From: Symmachiella dynata
GTDB taxonomy: Bacteria > Planctomycetota > Planctomycetia > Planctomycetales > Planctomycetaceae
Length of the DNA: 64,000 nucleotides
Reading direction: 5' to 3'
Assembly: GCF_007747995.1 (NCBI RefSeq)
Contig: NZ_CP036276.1
Span: 812,001 to 876,000, forward strand
Shown here: in pieces, positions 56,155-64,000 of the stretch
Numbering within the stretch: position 1 is the stretch's first letter
How the letters are laid out: each line of letters opens with the position of its first letter
The notes under the pieces: model-generated
The model's database searches: none
Told to the model about the DNA's origin: nothing
What the model saw: only the letters and a program-made list of their open reading frames with translations
Translations under genes and position numbers: made by a program

Positions 56155-56941
56155 CTCATTCGTGTTTACGTTTTTAGTTGCTACGGTGTTGTGCGTCGTC
56201 TGTTCGGCGATCGTCTCCACGGCTGCGGTGATTTTGCAGCCGCGACAAGAGCGCAATAAAGAATTGGACCGCAAATCCAACATTCTCCGCGTTGCCGGAT
56301 TGCTGGGTGCTGACGAGGCCGGCGATGGCGCGAAAATCGACGAGCTTTTCAAGCAAATCGAAACCAAAATTGTGAACCTCGAAACCGGGGAATATGTCAC
56401 TGATGTAGACGTCGATTCATTCGACCAACGCGCCGCCGCGGATGACCCTGAGCAGAGTGTTACCATTCCTCCTGAAGAAGATGTCGCCAGCCTGAAACGA
56501 CGAGAAAAGCTATCTGCCGTCTATTTGTTGAATGAAGATGGCAAACTGAAAACACTCATTTTGCCGGTCTACACCAAGGGGTTGTGGTCGACAATGTACG
56601 GGTTTTTGGCCTTCGAAGGTGATTTGCGAACCATCAAAGGACTTGGGTTTTATCAACATGGTGAGACCCCGGGACTGGGTGGCGAAGTCGACAATCCCAA
56701 ATGGAAAGAACAGTGGGAAGGCAAATTGGCCTACGACGATGATGGCGAGATCGCGCTGCACTTGATCAAGGGGACCGTTGATCCGAGTAGTCCCGATGCT
56801 GCCTACGAAATCGACGGACTGTCGGGGGCGACAATCACCTCGCGGGGTGTGACGAATCTGGTAGACTACTGGCTGGGGCCCGATGGATTTGGGCCCTACC
56901 TCGAAAAAATGAAGTCGGGCGGAGGAAACGATGGCAAGTAA
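56144..56941 (+). CDS. nqrC: Na+-NQR subunit C
   Basis: 265 residues: one N-terminal helix ([20 protein letters not shown]), then a periplasmic FMN domain. Flavinylation motif [12 protein letters not shown] (SGAT; acceptor Thr about 230) near the C-terminus, and [20 protein letters not shown] before it, as in family members. Overlaps nqrB upstream and nqrD downstream by 11 bp each, so these are translated in tight coupling. Confidence 0.95.
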   Translation: MQRNSFVFTFLVATVLCVVCSAIVSTAAVILQPRQERNKELDRKSNILRVAGLLGADEAGDGAKIDELFKQIETKIVNLETGEYVTDVDVDSFDQRAAADDPEQSVTIPPEEDVASLKRREKLSAVYLLNEDGKLKTLILPVYTKGLWSTMYGFLAFEGDLRTIKGLGFYQHGETPGLGGEVDNPKWKEQWEGKLAYDDDGEIALHLIKGTVDPSSPDAAYEIDGLSGATITSRGVTNLVDYWLGPDGFGPYLEKMKSGGGNDGK

Positions 56942-57554
56942 AACCAAAGACATCCTGTTCGATCCGCTGTTTAAGAAAAACCCGATCGGCAAATTGGTGC
57001 TGGGGATTTGTTCGGCACTAGCGGTCACGACGAATCTCAAAACTACGGTCACGATGTGCTTGGCAGTGATTTTCGTCACCGCCTGCTCCAACACCGCCGT
57101 GAGCATGATCCGCAACTACATCCCGTCAGCCATCCGCATCATCGTGCAGATGACGATCATTGCCTCGTTGGTGATCGTCGTGGATCAGTTTTTGCAGGCT
57201 TATGCGTATGGCACCAGCAAAGCCCTATCGGTGTTCGTGGGGCTGATCATTACCAACTGCATTGTGATGGGCCGTGCGGAAGGTTTTGCCATGAGTCATA
57301 CGCCGTGGACCAGTTTTCTGGACGGGGTCGGGAATGGTCTTGGGTACAGCGTGATCCTCCTATTCGTCGGCGCGTTTCGCGAGTTGTTTGGCTCCGGCTC
57401 GTTGTTCGGGTATACGATTTTGGCGAAGACGACCGACGGGGGTTGGTATCCAACCAATGGCTTGATGCTGTTGTCCCCCAGCGCGTTCTTTTTAATCGGG
57501 TTATTTATTTGGGCGGTCCGGACTTGGGATCCCAGCCAGAACGAGGAGGCGTAG
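56931..57554 (+). CDS. nqrD: Na+-NQR subunit D
   Basis: 207 residues, six hydrophobic helices; NqrD/NqrE/RnfA/RnfE family. [20 protein letters not shown] with the conserved Cys, [20 protein letters not shown] and [18 protein letters not shown] with the second conserved Cys. The two half-buried cysteines of NqrD and NqrE coordinate an inter-subunit [2Fe-2S]/Fe centre. Starts 11 bp inside nqrC. Confidence 0.95.
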   Translation: MASKTKDILFDPLFKKNPIGKLVLGICSALAVTTNLKTTVTMCLAVIFVTACSNTAVSMIRNYIPSAIRIIVQMTIIASLVIVVDQFLQAYAYGTSKALSVFVGLIITNCIVMGRAEGFAMSHTPWTSFLDGVGNGLGYSVILLFVGAFRELFGSGSLFGYTILAKTTDGGWYPTNGLMLLSPSAFFLIGLFIWAVRTWDPSQNEEA

Positions 57555-57561
57555 ATCCGCG

Positions 57562-58170
57562 ATGGACTATATTAGCCTTTTACTGAGGTCGGCATTTACC
57601 GAAAACTTGGCACTCTCCTTTTTCCTGGGAATGTGCACGTTTCTTGCTGTTTCGAAAGATGTCAAAACCGCTTGGGGACTGAGCATGGCGGTCGTCGCCA
57701 TCCAGACCATTACCGTCCCGGCCAACAATTTGATCCTCACCTATCTACTCAAACCGGGTGCCCTCTCCTGGACGGGAATCTCCGGTTTGGAAAATGTCGA
57801 CCTGACGTTTTTAGGTTTGATTAGTTATATCGGCGTCATTGCTGCCATGGTGCAGATCCTGGAAATGCTCCTCGATCGCTTTATGCCTGCGCTCTATAAT
57901 GCCTTGGGAATTTTTCTTCCGCTGATTACCGTGAACTGTGCCATTTTGGGCGGCTCGTTGTTTATGGTCGAACGGGACTATAATTTCCCCCAAAGCGTGG
58001 TGTTCGGCTTCGGTTCCGGAACAGGCTGGGCAATCGCGATTTTGGCTTTGGCCGGCATTCGCGAAAAACTCAAGTACAGCGATATCCCGCACGGACTGCG
58101 CGGTCTGGGAATCACCTTCATTACCGCTGGGCTGATGGCAATGGCATTTATGGCGTTTTCAGGAATTTAA
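57562..58170 (+). CDS. nqrE: Na+-NQR subunit E
   Basis: 202 residues, six helices, paralogous and topologically inverted to Nqr[21 protein letters not shown] with conserved Cys, [20 protein letters not shown] and [20 protein letters not shown] with the second Cys. Begins 7 bp after nqrD. Ends in a 124-bp gap before nqrF, longer than other gaps in the operon. Confidence 0.95.
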   Translation: MDYISLLLRSAFTENLALSFFLGMCTFLAVSKDVKTAWGLSMAVVAIQTITVPANNLILTYLLKPGALSWTGISGLENVDLTFLGLISYIGVIAAMVQILEMLLDRFMPALYNALGIFLPLITVNCAILGGSLFMVERDYNFPQSVVFGFGSGTGWAIAILALAGIREKLKYSDIPHGLRGLGITFITAGLMAMAFMAFSGI

Positions 58171-58294
58171 AATTTAACGGCAAGCGGCGAACTCAGGCCG
58201 CCGATTTCGCAAGGTGGGAAGAAACGGCTTAGGGTTGTTTGCATAAAGCATCTGCACTTCCCGCTCGCCACAGCGATAAAAACGGACCGAACTC

Positions 58295-59521
58295 ATGGAT
58301 ATGACAATTCTCTACGGCGTCGGCATGTTCACCGCCATTGTATTAGCGCTGGTCCTGATTATTCTCATTGCCCGCAAAGGCTTGGTGGCCAGCGGCAATG
58401 TTGACATTGTCGTCAACAACGAACGCACCTTGTCGGTTCCCGCCGGCGGAAAACTGCTCAACGTTCTGGCTGACAGCAAGATTTTTGTGTCTTCGGCCTG
58501 CGGCGGCGGCGGTACGTGCGCGCAGTGCAAAGTGCTGATCGAATCGGGTGGCGGCGATATTCTCAAAACCGAAGAAGCGCACATCACCAAGCGCGAAGCG
58601 GCCGAAGGTTGCCGGTTGAGTTGTCAGGTTGCCGTCAAACGGGACATGAAAATTGAAGTCCCCCCCGAAGTCTTCGGCGTGAAACAATGGCGGTGCAAGG
58701 TCCGCAGCAACGAAAACGTGGCCACCTTTATTAAGGAATTGGTCCTGGAACTCCCCGAAGGCGAGGATGTCGGTTTTCGCGCCGGGGGTTATATTCAAAT
58801 CGAATGCCCGCCGCACCATCTGAAATACAGCGAATTTGACGTCGAAGAGGAATATCGTCCCGATTGGGACAAATTCAACCTGTGGCGGTTTGAGTCGTCG
58901 GTCGACGAAACCGTCACACGGGCCTACTCCATGGCCAACTATCCCGAAGAAAAAGGGATCATCATGCTCAACGTGCGGGTCGCCAGCCCGCCGCCCCGCG
59001 CTCCGGAAGGGACGCCGCCGGGGAAAATGTCCTCCTACATCTTCAACCTGAAACCGGGTGATGAAGTCACCATCTCAGGTCCCTTCGGCGAGTTTTTTGC
59101 CAAGGAGACCGACGCCGAAATGGTCTTCATTGGTGGGGGAGCCGGTATGGCTCCCATGCGGTCGCATCTGTTTGACCTGTTCAAACGTGTGCATACCAAA
59201 CGCAAAGTCAGCTTCTGGTATGGTGCCCGCAGTTTGCGGGAAATGTTCTACGTCGAAGATTTCGACATGCTGGCGCGCGAGAACGACAACTTCGAGTGGC
59301 ACGCTGCCCTGTCTGAGCCGTTGCCCGAAGACAATTGGACCGGCTACACCGGCTTCATTCATCAAGTGCTCTACGAGAACTACCTCAAAGATCATCCCGC
59401 CCCGGAAGATTGCGAATACTACATCTGCGGCCCCCCCATGATGAACGCAGCCATCTTTAAGTTGTTGGACGATCTGGGCGTCGAAAAAGAAAACATCCTG
59501 TACGACGACTTCGGGGGTTGA
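58295..59521 (+). CDS. nqrF: Na+-NQR subunit F (NADH dehydrogenase, 2Fe-2S, FAD)
   Basis: Electron-entry subunit. 408 residues: N-terminal helix ([16 protein letters not shown]), ferredoxin domain with [2Fe-2S] ligands Cys69, Cys75, Cys78 and Cys110 ([11 protein letters not shown] ... CRLSC), FAD domain with the [11 protein letters not shown] flavin-binding motif, and NADH domain ([27 protein letters not shown] near the C-terminus). The 124-bp gap from nqrE still keeps it in the operon (same strand). A composite repeat follows. Confidence 0.96.
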   Translation: MDMTILYGVGMFTAIVLALVLIILIARKGLVASGNVDIVVNNERTLSVPAGGKLLNVLADSKIFVSSACGGGGTCAQCKVLIESGGGDILKTEEAHITKREAAEGCRLSCQVAVKRDMKIEVPPEVFGVKQWRCKVRSNENVATFIKELVLELPEGEDVGFRAGGYIQIECPPHHLKYSEFDVEEEYRPDWDKFNLWRFESSVDETVTRAYSMANYPEEKGIIMLNVRVASPPPRAPEGTPPGKMSSYIFNLKPGDEVTISGPFGEFFAKETDAEMVFIGGGAGMAPMRSHLFDLFKRVHTKRKVSFWYGARSLREMFYVEDFDMLARENDNFEWHAALSEPLPEDNWTGYTGFIHQVLYENYLKDHPAPEDCEYYICGPPMMNAAIFKLLDDLGVEKENILYDDFGG

Positions 59522-59558
59522 GGTTTTTAGCGCCAAGCCCCAAACCCACGTGGCACCT

Positions 59559-59696
59559 GGTTCCCAAACTCCGTTTGGGAACCTATTTGACCGAAGCTCT
59601 GCTTCGGTGCGGCACGCGAATCGTCGATAGCTCTGGGGGCGAGCGAAGCGGAGCTTCGCCAAAGTGCGTTCCCAAATGGAATTTGGGAACGAGTGA
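59559..59696. repeat. Composite GTTCCCAA palindrome repeat, left of apbE
   Basis: Layout: GGTTCCCAAACTCCGTTTGG-type palindrome, then CCGAAGCTCTGCTTCGG, a spacer, GCGAAGCGGAGCTTCGC, then GCGTTCCCAAATGGAATTTG and GGAACGAGTGA. The copy at 61104-61246 has the same order and length, on the other side of apbE. Confidence 0.8.
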
Positions 59697-59749
59697 AGAA
59701 CCAATAGGAGTGGTGACACTACTCAATATCAACCCGTTCGTGTGCATCC

Positions 59750-61057
59750 GTGGCTAACCAACATTTCCCCAAGCAGTGTCTTGTCAGCTGGTTATTCAGT
59801 TGGGCGGCGATATTTGCAATCGGGGGATGCGGGGCACCGGCCGTCGAGTCGCTCTCGCTGACCGGTGAGACGATGGGGACGACGTACTCGATCACCATTG
59901 CCGACCCGCCACCAGAATTAGACGCTGCCGCTCTGCAGACCTCCGTCGATGCCGCGTTGGAGACCGTGAACAATCAAATGTCGACTTGGCGGCCCGACTC
60001 GGAATTGTCTCGATTCAACGCCGCTCAGACGACCGAGTGGGTTCCGGTATCCCCGGAATTGGCCAAAGTTGTCGCCGCAGCGCAGCAGATCAGCGAACAG
60101 ACCGACGGTGCGTTTGATGTAACCGTCGGGCCGCTGGTGCAATTGTGGGGCTTTGACAGCAACGGTCGGCCGGACAAGGTTCCCACGCAGGAACAAATCG
60201 ACGCTGCCCGTGTTCGTTGCGGTTATACCCAATTAGAAGTCCGCAGCAGTCCGCCGGCTTTGCGGAAAACACGAGCCGACGTTTCGGTGAACCTCTCCGC
60301 CATCGCCAAGGGATACGGCGTGGACTGTATGGCTCAGTTGTTGCGTGACGCGGGAGTCGCGCGGTTTCTCGTCGAAATTGGCGGGGAAGTTCGCACGCGC
60401 GGGAAAAACGCAAGCGGCCGCGATTGGAACATTGCCATCGAAGCCCCGCAAGCGGGACTGTTACACGAAGTCTATCGCGTGGTCGCCCCGGGCGAGCGCG
60501 GAATGGCGACATCGGGGGACTATCGCAATTTCTACGAGCAAGACGGCAAGGTCTATTCACACACAATCAACCCCCAAACCGGTCGGCCGATTGAATCGAA
60601 ACTGGCTTCGGCCACGGTCTTGGCCGACGACTGTATGACGGCCGATGCCTGGGCGACTGCTGTAATGGTTTTAGGACCTGAGCGGGGCATGGAATTGGCA
60701 GGCCAACACAATTTGCCGGCAATGCTGATCGTCCGCGCCGAGAACGATCAATTCCGTCAGGTCGCAAACGCAAAGATCGAGGCTTTGTTTCGCGACCCCG
60801 CGGCGGCTCCGGCGGGAACATCACGGATGACCTTGTTTTTGGTTGCGCTGACCGCTTTCGGTTTGGCACTGATCGGCATGTCGATTGGCGTGATGATTAG
60901 CGGTCGCCGAATCAAAGGTTCCTGCGGTGGCCTGAACAACGCAATGGACGAAGGGGGCCGTTCGATTTGTGACGTCTGTACCACGCCGCCGGAGGAATGC
61001 GACCGCGTTCGTGCTGCCGTGGCGGAAGGGGCAGATCAACACGGAGGCACGGAGTGA
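59750..61057 (+). CDS. apbE: ApbE FAD:protein FMN transferase fused to NqrM
   Basis: 435 residues. A lipobox AIGGC (Cys about 27) marks an exported lipoprotein. Residues about 38-345 are ApbE: GETMGTTYSITIAD, NLSAIAKGYGVDCMA, EIGGEVRTRG and SHTINPQTGRPIE, the family motifs; it transfers FMN onto Thr in NqrB and NqrC. After a short linker comes a second part (about 355-425): one helix (LFLVALTAFGLALIGMSIGV) and GRRIKGSCGGLNNAMDEG with ICDVC further on, the cysteine pattern of NqrM (DUF539), the maturation factor for the NqrD/E iron centre. Start GTG 59750 lies in a repeat; the last residues (DQHGGTE) read a CACGGAG repeat. Confidence 0.93.
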   Translation: MANQHFPKQCLVSWLFSWAAIFAIGGCGAPAVESLSLTGETMGTTYSITIADPPPELDAAALQTSVDAALETVNNQMSTWRPDSELSRFNAAQTTEWVPVSPELAKVVAAAQQISEQTDGAFDVTVGPLVQLWGFDSNGRPDKVPTQEQIDAARVRCGYTQLEVRSSPPALRKTRADVSVNLSAIAKGYGVDCMAQLLRDAGVARFLVEIGGEVRTRGKNASGRDWNIAIEAPQAGLLHEVYRVVAPGERGMATSGDYRNFYEQDGKVYSHTINPQTGRPIESKLASATVLADDCMTADAWATAVMVLGPERGMELAGQHNLPAMLIVRAENDQFRQVANAKIEALFRDPAAAPAGTSRMTLFLVALTAFGLALIGMSIGVMISGRRIKGSCGGLNNAMDEGGRSICDVCTTPPEECDRVRAAVAEGADQHGGTE

Positions 61058-61246
61058 GAAGGCTGTAGGCTTTAGACTGTAGGCCTTAGTGTCAAGCTTA
61101 CTTGTTCCCAATCTCTGTTTGGGAACCCTCAATCCCGAAGCTTCGCTTCGGTCCGCGCCCGGTAGACAGCCGATGGAACCTTGGAAAGGAAAGCGAAGCG
61201 GAGCTTCGCTACAATGCGTTCCCAAACAGAGTTTGGGAACGAGTGA
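61058..61246. repeat. Heptamer remnant plus composite GTTCCCAA repeat, right of apbE
   Basis: 61059-61088 is AGGCTGTAGGCTTTAGACTG and on (heptamer family right arm). 61104-61246 is a full copy of the composite repeat at 59559-59696, matching it in order (palindrome, CCGAAGCTTCGCTTCGG, GCGAAGCGGAGCTTCGC, palindrome). Confidence 0.8.
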
Positions 61247-61308
61247 CAGTTTACTCGCGGCACGTGCGGTAATTTGACGCGAACATCACTTGGATAGACC
61301 AACTGCAG

Positions 61309-62505
61309 ATGCAACAAACCGACGTCGCAATCATCGGAGGGGGGATCGTCGGGTTGGCGACCGCTTATCGTTTGGGTGAACAATTCCCCGATCTGAAGAT
61401 CACGGTGCTCGAAAAAGAACCCGCTGTCGCCGAACATCAGACGGGGCACAACTCCGGGGTGCTGCATACCGGCATCTACTACAAACCGGGCTCACTCAAA
61501 GCGACCAACTGCCGCGCCGGAAAATTGGCGATGCAGTCGTTTTGTGAGACTCAGGGAATCGATTACGACATCTGTGGCAAGGTAATCGTAGCGCTCGACG
61601 AGTCCGAATTGCCGGCGCTGCAGCGGATTTACGAACGAGGCCAAGCCAACGGCGTCAATTGCGAAATCATCGGCCGCGAACGCTTGCATGAACTCGAGCC
61701 ACACGCCGCCGGCATCCAAGCGATTCATGTTCCCGAAGCGGGAATTGTCAATTATCGCCAAGTTTGCCGACGATTGGCAGAGATCATTGTCGAGCGGGGC
61801 GGATGCGTGCAGACCGATGCGCGGGTCACGGCGATCACACCGGGCGATCAGCGGGTCGTTGTCGCCAGCACGGCTGGCGAATGGGAGACGCAGTATCTCG
61901 TCAATTGTGCAGGACTGCAGTGCGATCGTGTTGCTAAATTGGGAGGCCAAAAACCTTCGGCACAAATTGTGCCGTTTCGCGGCGAGTATTATGAACTCAA
62001 GCCCGAAGCGCATCACTTGTGCAAGACGTTGATCTACCCGGTCCCCGACCCCAGCTTTCCATTTTTGGGAGTGCATTTTACGCGGATGATCGAAGGGGGC
62101 GTCGAGTGCGGCCCCAACGCCGTGTTGGCCTTTGCCCGTGAGGGGTATCGTAAAACGAACGTCAATCCGTATGATCTGCTGGAGTCGTTGACGTATCCGG
62201 GTTTCGTGAAATTGGCGCTGAAATATTGGCGGGTCGGTGCGGGAGAAATGTGGCGGTCCTGCAGTAAAGCTGCATTCGTCAAAGCGCTGCAGCGGCTCGT
62301 TCCGGACATTTGCAGCGAGCATCTGGTAACCGCCCCCGCCGGCGTCCGCGCGCAAGCCGTGTCCCGCGACGGCAGTATGGTGGATGATTTTTTGATCGAC
62401 GAAACCGAGCGAATAATCAACATCGGCAACGCCCCCTCGCCGGCGGCAACGGCGTCGCTGAATATTGGAGCAATGATTACTGAGAAACTGGCAGCGCGGT
62501 TTTGA
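61309..62505 (+). CDS. lhgO: L-2-hydroxyglutarate oxidase
   Basis: 398-residue FAD oxidoreductase of the DAO family. N-terminal FAD site [17 protein letters not shown] (6-22), [20 protein letters not shown] with the HQTGHNSG motif typical of LhgO/YgaF and L2[14 protein letters not shown], and a C-terminal [14 protein letters not shown] region. Oxidises L-2-hydroxyglutarate to 2-oxoglutarate. Its end overlaps the start region of the next gene; a repeat lies before it. Confidence 0.92.
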   Translation: MQQTDVAIIGGGIVGLATAYRLGEQFPDLKITVLEKEPAVAEHQTGHNSGVLHTGIYYKPGSLKATNCRAGKLAMQSFCETQGIDYDICGKVIVALDESELPALQRIYERGQANGVNCEIIGRERLHELEPHAAGIQAIHVPEAGIVNYRQVCRRLAEIIVERGGCVQTDARVTAITPGDQRVVVASTAGEWETQYLVNCAGLQCDRVAKLGGQKPSAQIVPFRGEYYELKPEAHHLCKTLIYPVPDPSFPFLGVHFTRMIEGGVECGPNAVLAFAREGYRKTNVNPYDLLESLTYPGFVKLALKYWRVGAGEMWRSCSKAAFVKALQRLVPDICSEHLVTAPAGVRAQAVSRDGSMVDDFLIDETERIINIGNAPSPAATASLNIGAMITEKLAARF

Positions 62506-62519
62506 ATCGAATCCAGAAG

Positions 62520-63635
62520 ATGGATGGCATGGCAGAAAAACCTCAAACGTGCACATTTTCGCACGAGTACCTCGAAGACTTTACCGCGAACGTCTTCGTG
62601 CATTTCGGTATCCCACAGGCCGATGCGCGGCAGGCGGCGCTGGTGCTGTCGGCGAGTGATTTGCGGGGGATTGAGTCGCATGGGGTGGCGCGGCTGTTGG
62701 CCTATGTCGAACTGCTCAAGGAGGGCTTAATCAATCCGCGGCCGAATTTGAAAATCCTCCGCGAGACCCCCAGTACCGCTGCCATTGATGCCGACAACGG
62801 TTTGGGACTGGTGATTGGGCCGCGTGCGAATGAGATTGCCATGGAAAAAGCCGAGGCGGTTGGCAGCGGCTGGGTGACGGTCAACCACACCAATCATTTC
62901 GGCATCGCCGGTTATTATCCGCTGCAGGCGCTCGAGCGGGATTTGATCGGCTGGGCGATGACCAATAGCTCGCGGATGGTCGCCCCGCTGTGGGGAGCGG
63001 AGCGGATGTTGGGGACCAACCCAATCGCGATTGCGTTTCCTGGTGACGAGGAACCCCCCATTGTCATTGATCTGGCCACCAGTGCCGTCGCCTTCGGCAA
63101 GATCGAAATGGCTGACCGCAAGCAACAGGAGTTGCCGCTCGGTTGGGCGATCGACAAAACAGGAGTGGAGACCAGCTCCCCAGCGGCAATGATGGAGGGC
63201 GGGGCGTTGCTGCCGGTGGGTTCGAACCGAGATCGGGGCGGACACAAGGGGTATTGCCTGTCGGCGATGGTCGACATTCTGACCGGCGTGTTGGGAGGCG
63301 CGAATTGGGGGCCGTTTGCGCCGCAATTTGTGATGCGGCACCGTGTCGCTGAGCGGGATCGGACCGTCGGCAAGGGACTGGGGCATTTCTTTGGGGCGAT
63401 GCAGATTGCCGGTTTCATGGATCCGGCCGAGTTCAAAACGCGGGTGGACGATTGGATTCGCACCTTTCGAGCGACCAAACCGGCGCCCGGCAGCGACGGC
63501 GTGTTGATACCCGGCGACCCGGAGCGCGCATCAGAGGCGGAACGGAGGGAACATGGCATCCCGTTGGTGATGCCCGTGGTCGAGGACTTGCGCCAAGTCG
63601 CGCGGATTTCCGGCGTCCCGTTTGAAGCCGAGTGA
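62520..63635 (+). CDS. Type-2 malate/L-lactate-family dehydrogenase (Ldh2)
   Basis: About 371 residues of the NAD(P)-dependent MDH2/LDH2 (YlbC/AllD) family: RGIESHGVARLLAYVELLK, VTVNHTNHFGIAGYYPLQAL with the conserved His, TNSSRMVAPLWGAERMLGTN, and DRGGHKGYCLSAMVDILTGV near the C-terminus. Possible substrates include malate, ureidoglycolate, sulfolactate and 2-hydroxyacids; it may act with the L-2-hydroxyglutarate oxidase upstream, 14 bp away. The TTG at 62502 overlapping the lhgO stop and the ATG at 62529 are alternative starts; none has a clear site. Confidence 0.88.
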   Translation: MDGMAEKPQTCTFSHEYLEDFTANVFVHFGIPQADARQAALVLSASDLRGIESHGVARLLAYVELLKEGLINPRPNLKILRETPSTAAIDADNGLGLVIGPRANEIAMEKAEAVGSGWVTVNHTNHFGIAGYYPLQALERDLIGWAMTNSSRMVAPLWGAERMLGTNPIAIAFPGDEEPPIVIDLATSAVAFGKIEMADRKQQELPLGWAIDKTGVETSSPAAMMEGGALLPVGSNRDRGGHKGYCLSAMVDILTGVLGGANWGPFAPQFVMRHRVAERDRTVGKGLGHFFGAMQIAGFMDPAEFKTRVDDWIRTFRATKPAPGSDGVLIPGDPERASEAERREHGIPLVMPVVEDLRQVARISGVPFEAE

Positions 63636-63736
63636 CTTGTGACATCGCAGGGGGCGTCGCTACGATCGAGGCAACTGACACCCACGGCCCACCCCGAAAT
63701 TGTGCCTACCCCGATATCCAACCTGAGGAAACAGAC

Positions 63737-64000
63737 GTGTCCCAACATATTTTCGGTGCTGACAAATTCTCTCTCGATACTCCCATTCTCTGCATCGATT
63801 TGGACGTCATGGAGTCCAACATCGAGAAGATGGCCCGCTATTGCCGCGAGCATGGCGTGGACTGGCGACCGCATTCGAAATGCCATAAAACGCCGGCGAT
63901 TGCCATGCGGCAAATCGAAGCAGGCGCGATCGGCACGACTTGCCCGAAAACGTCCGAAGCTGAGGTCATGGCCCAGGGGGGCGTGCGGGATATTTTGATT
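63737..64000 (+). CDS. DSD1-family PLP enzyme (D-threonine aldolase / D-serine dehydratase type), 3' truncated
   Basis: Open to the right edge; 88 codons visible. Starts at GTG 63737 with GAGGAA (63725-63730) 6 nt upstream. Reads MSQHIFGADKFSLDTPILCI, DLDVMESNIEKMARYCREHG, VDWRPHSKCHKTPAIAMRQI, EAGAIGTTCPKTSEAEVMAQ. WRPHSKCHK carries the PLP Lys as in alanine-racemase-fold D-threonine aldolases and D-serine dehydratases. The rest lies outside. Confidence 0.88.
   Translation, partial: MSQHIFGADKFSLDTPILCIDLDVMESNIEKMARYCREHGVDWRPHSKCHKTPAIAMRQIEAGAIGTTCPKTSEAEVMAQGGVRDILI

Noticed and set aside
55102-56466. 454-codon minus-strand ORF
   Set aside because: Antisense to nqrB and the start of nqrC, whose motifs are clear; composition is that of a shadow.
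61492-62556. 354-codon minus-strand ORF
   Set aside because: Antisense to the L-2-hydroxyglutarate oxidase gene; no family signs.
62915-63913. 332-codon minus-strand ORF
   Set aside because: Antisense to the Ldh2-type gene and to the PLP enzyme start.

Overview
The window looks like a piece of a planctomycete chromosome (inference). The pointers are a DUF1501 protein with an N-terminal twin-arginine-type leader, a ceramidase-like secreted protein, long secreted or membrane proteins of unknown function, short dispersed palindromes in nearly every intergenic gap, and a complete Na+-NQR operon followed by apbE. I see no rRNA, tRNA, CRISPR array, recognisable transposase or prophage. Gene density is that of an ordinary core chromosome, with both strands used in short runs.

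Layout. 1-6 kb: threonine catabolism (kbl-tdh), an ankyrin-repeat protein, a membrane protein with a CxxCH motif, fabI and a Nudix hydrolase. 6-14.7 kb: a GDP-mannose/UDP-glucose 6-dehydrogenase, a large secreted-type protein, a TPR protein coupled to metG, a zinc-ribbon protein with a metallophosphatase, and a GYGG-repeat exported protein. 15-18.4 kb, minus strand: ceramidase-like protein, membrane-anchored SGNH hydrolase, pyrF. 19-23.4 kb: DUF3467 protein, rplM-rpsI, mgtE. 23.4-26.7 kb, minus: S4 protein, ruvX overlapping a mannose-1-phosphate guanylyltransferase gene, a small membrane protein, nth. 26.9-29.1 kb: DUF309 protein coupled to a Lon-N protein, folE, YbaK. 29.5-33.5 kb, minus: an Nramp-like transporter, homoserine dehydrogenase and a DtxR-family regulator. 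The regulator is divergent from a four-gene Mn/Zn-type ABC transporter (33.9-38.3 kb). 38.4-44.6 kb: DUF1501 protein, ftsY, a solitary D12-class adenine methyltransferase, an AhpD-like protein and a peroxiredoxin. 45-53 kb: enolase-superfamily enzyme, a four-helix-bundle gene inside an inverted-repeat cassette, ribF-nrnA, a methyltransferase, a cysteine desulfurase, an NHL-repeat protein. 53.6-61 kb: nqrABCDEF and an ApbE-NqrM fusion. 61.3-64 kb: L-2-hydroxyglutarate oxidase, a type-2 malate/lactate-type dehydrogenase, and the start of a DSD1-family PLP enzyme.

How genes work together. ApbE attaches FMN to NqrB and NqrC, and NqrM is needed for NqrF/complex maturation, so the last gene of the nqr region carries both maturation activities on one chain. 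The DtxR regulator probably controls the adjacent metal ABC operon, whose first permease carries its own DtxR-like C-terminal domain. The guanylyltransferase and the 6-dehydrogenase could act in sequence (Man-1-P to GDP-mannose to GDP-mannuronate), though the genes lie 17 kb apart.

Most unusual features: (1) a family of MITE-like elements built of 7-bp repeats in inverted arrangement; one copy (46141-46659) encloses a four-helix-bundle (S23/IVP-like) gene, which suggests a mobile protein-repeat system; (2) the ApbE-NqrM fusion, bracketed by two composite palindromic repeats; (3) an Nramp homologue without the canonical metal-binding motifs; (4) a metal permease with a fused regulator-like domain.
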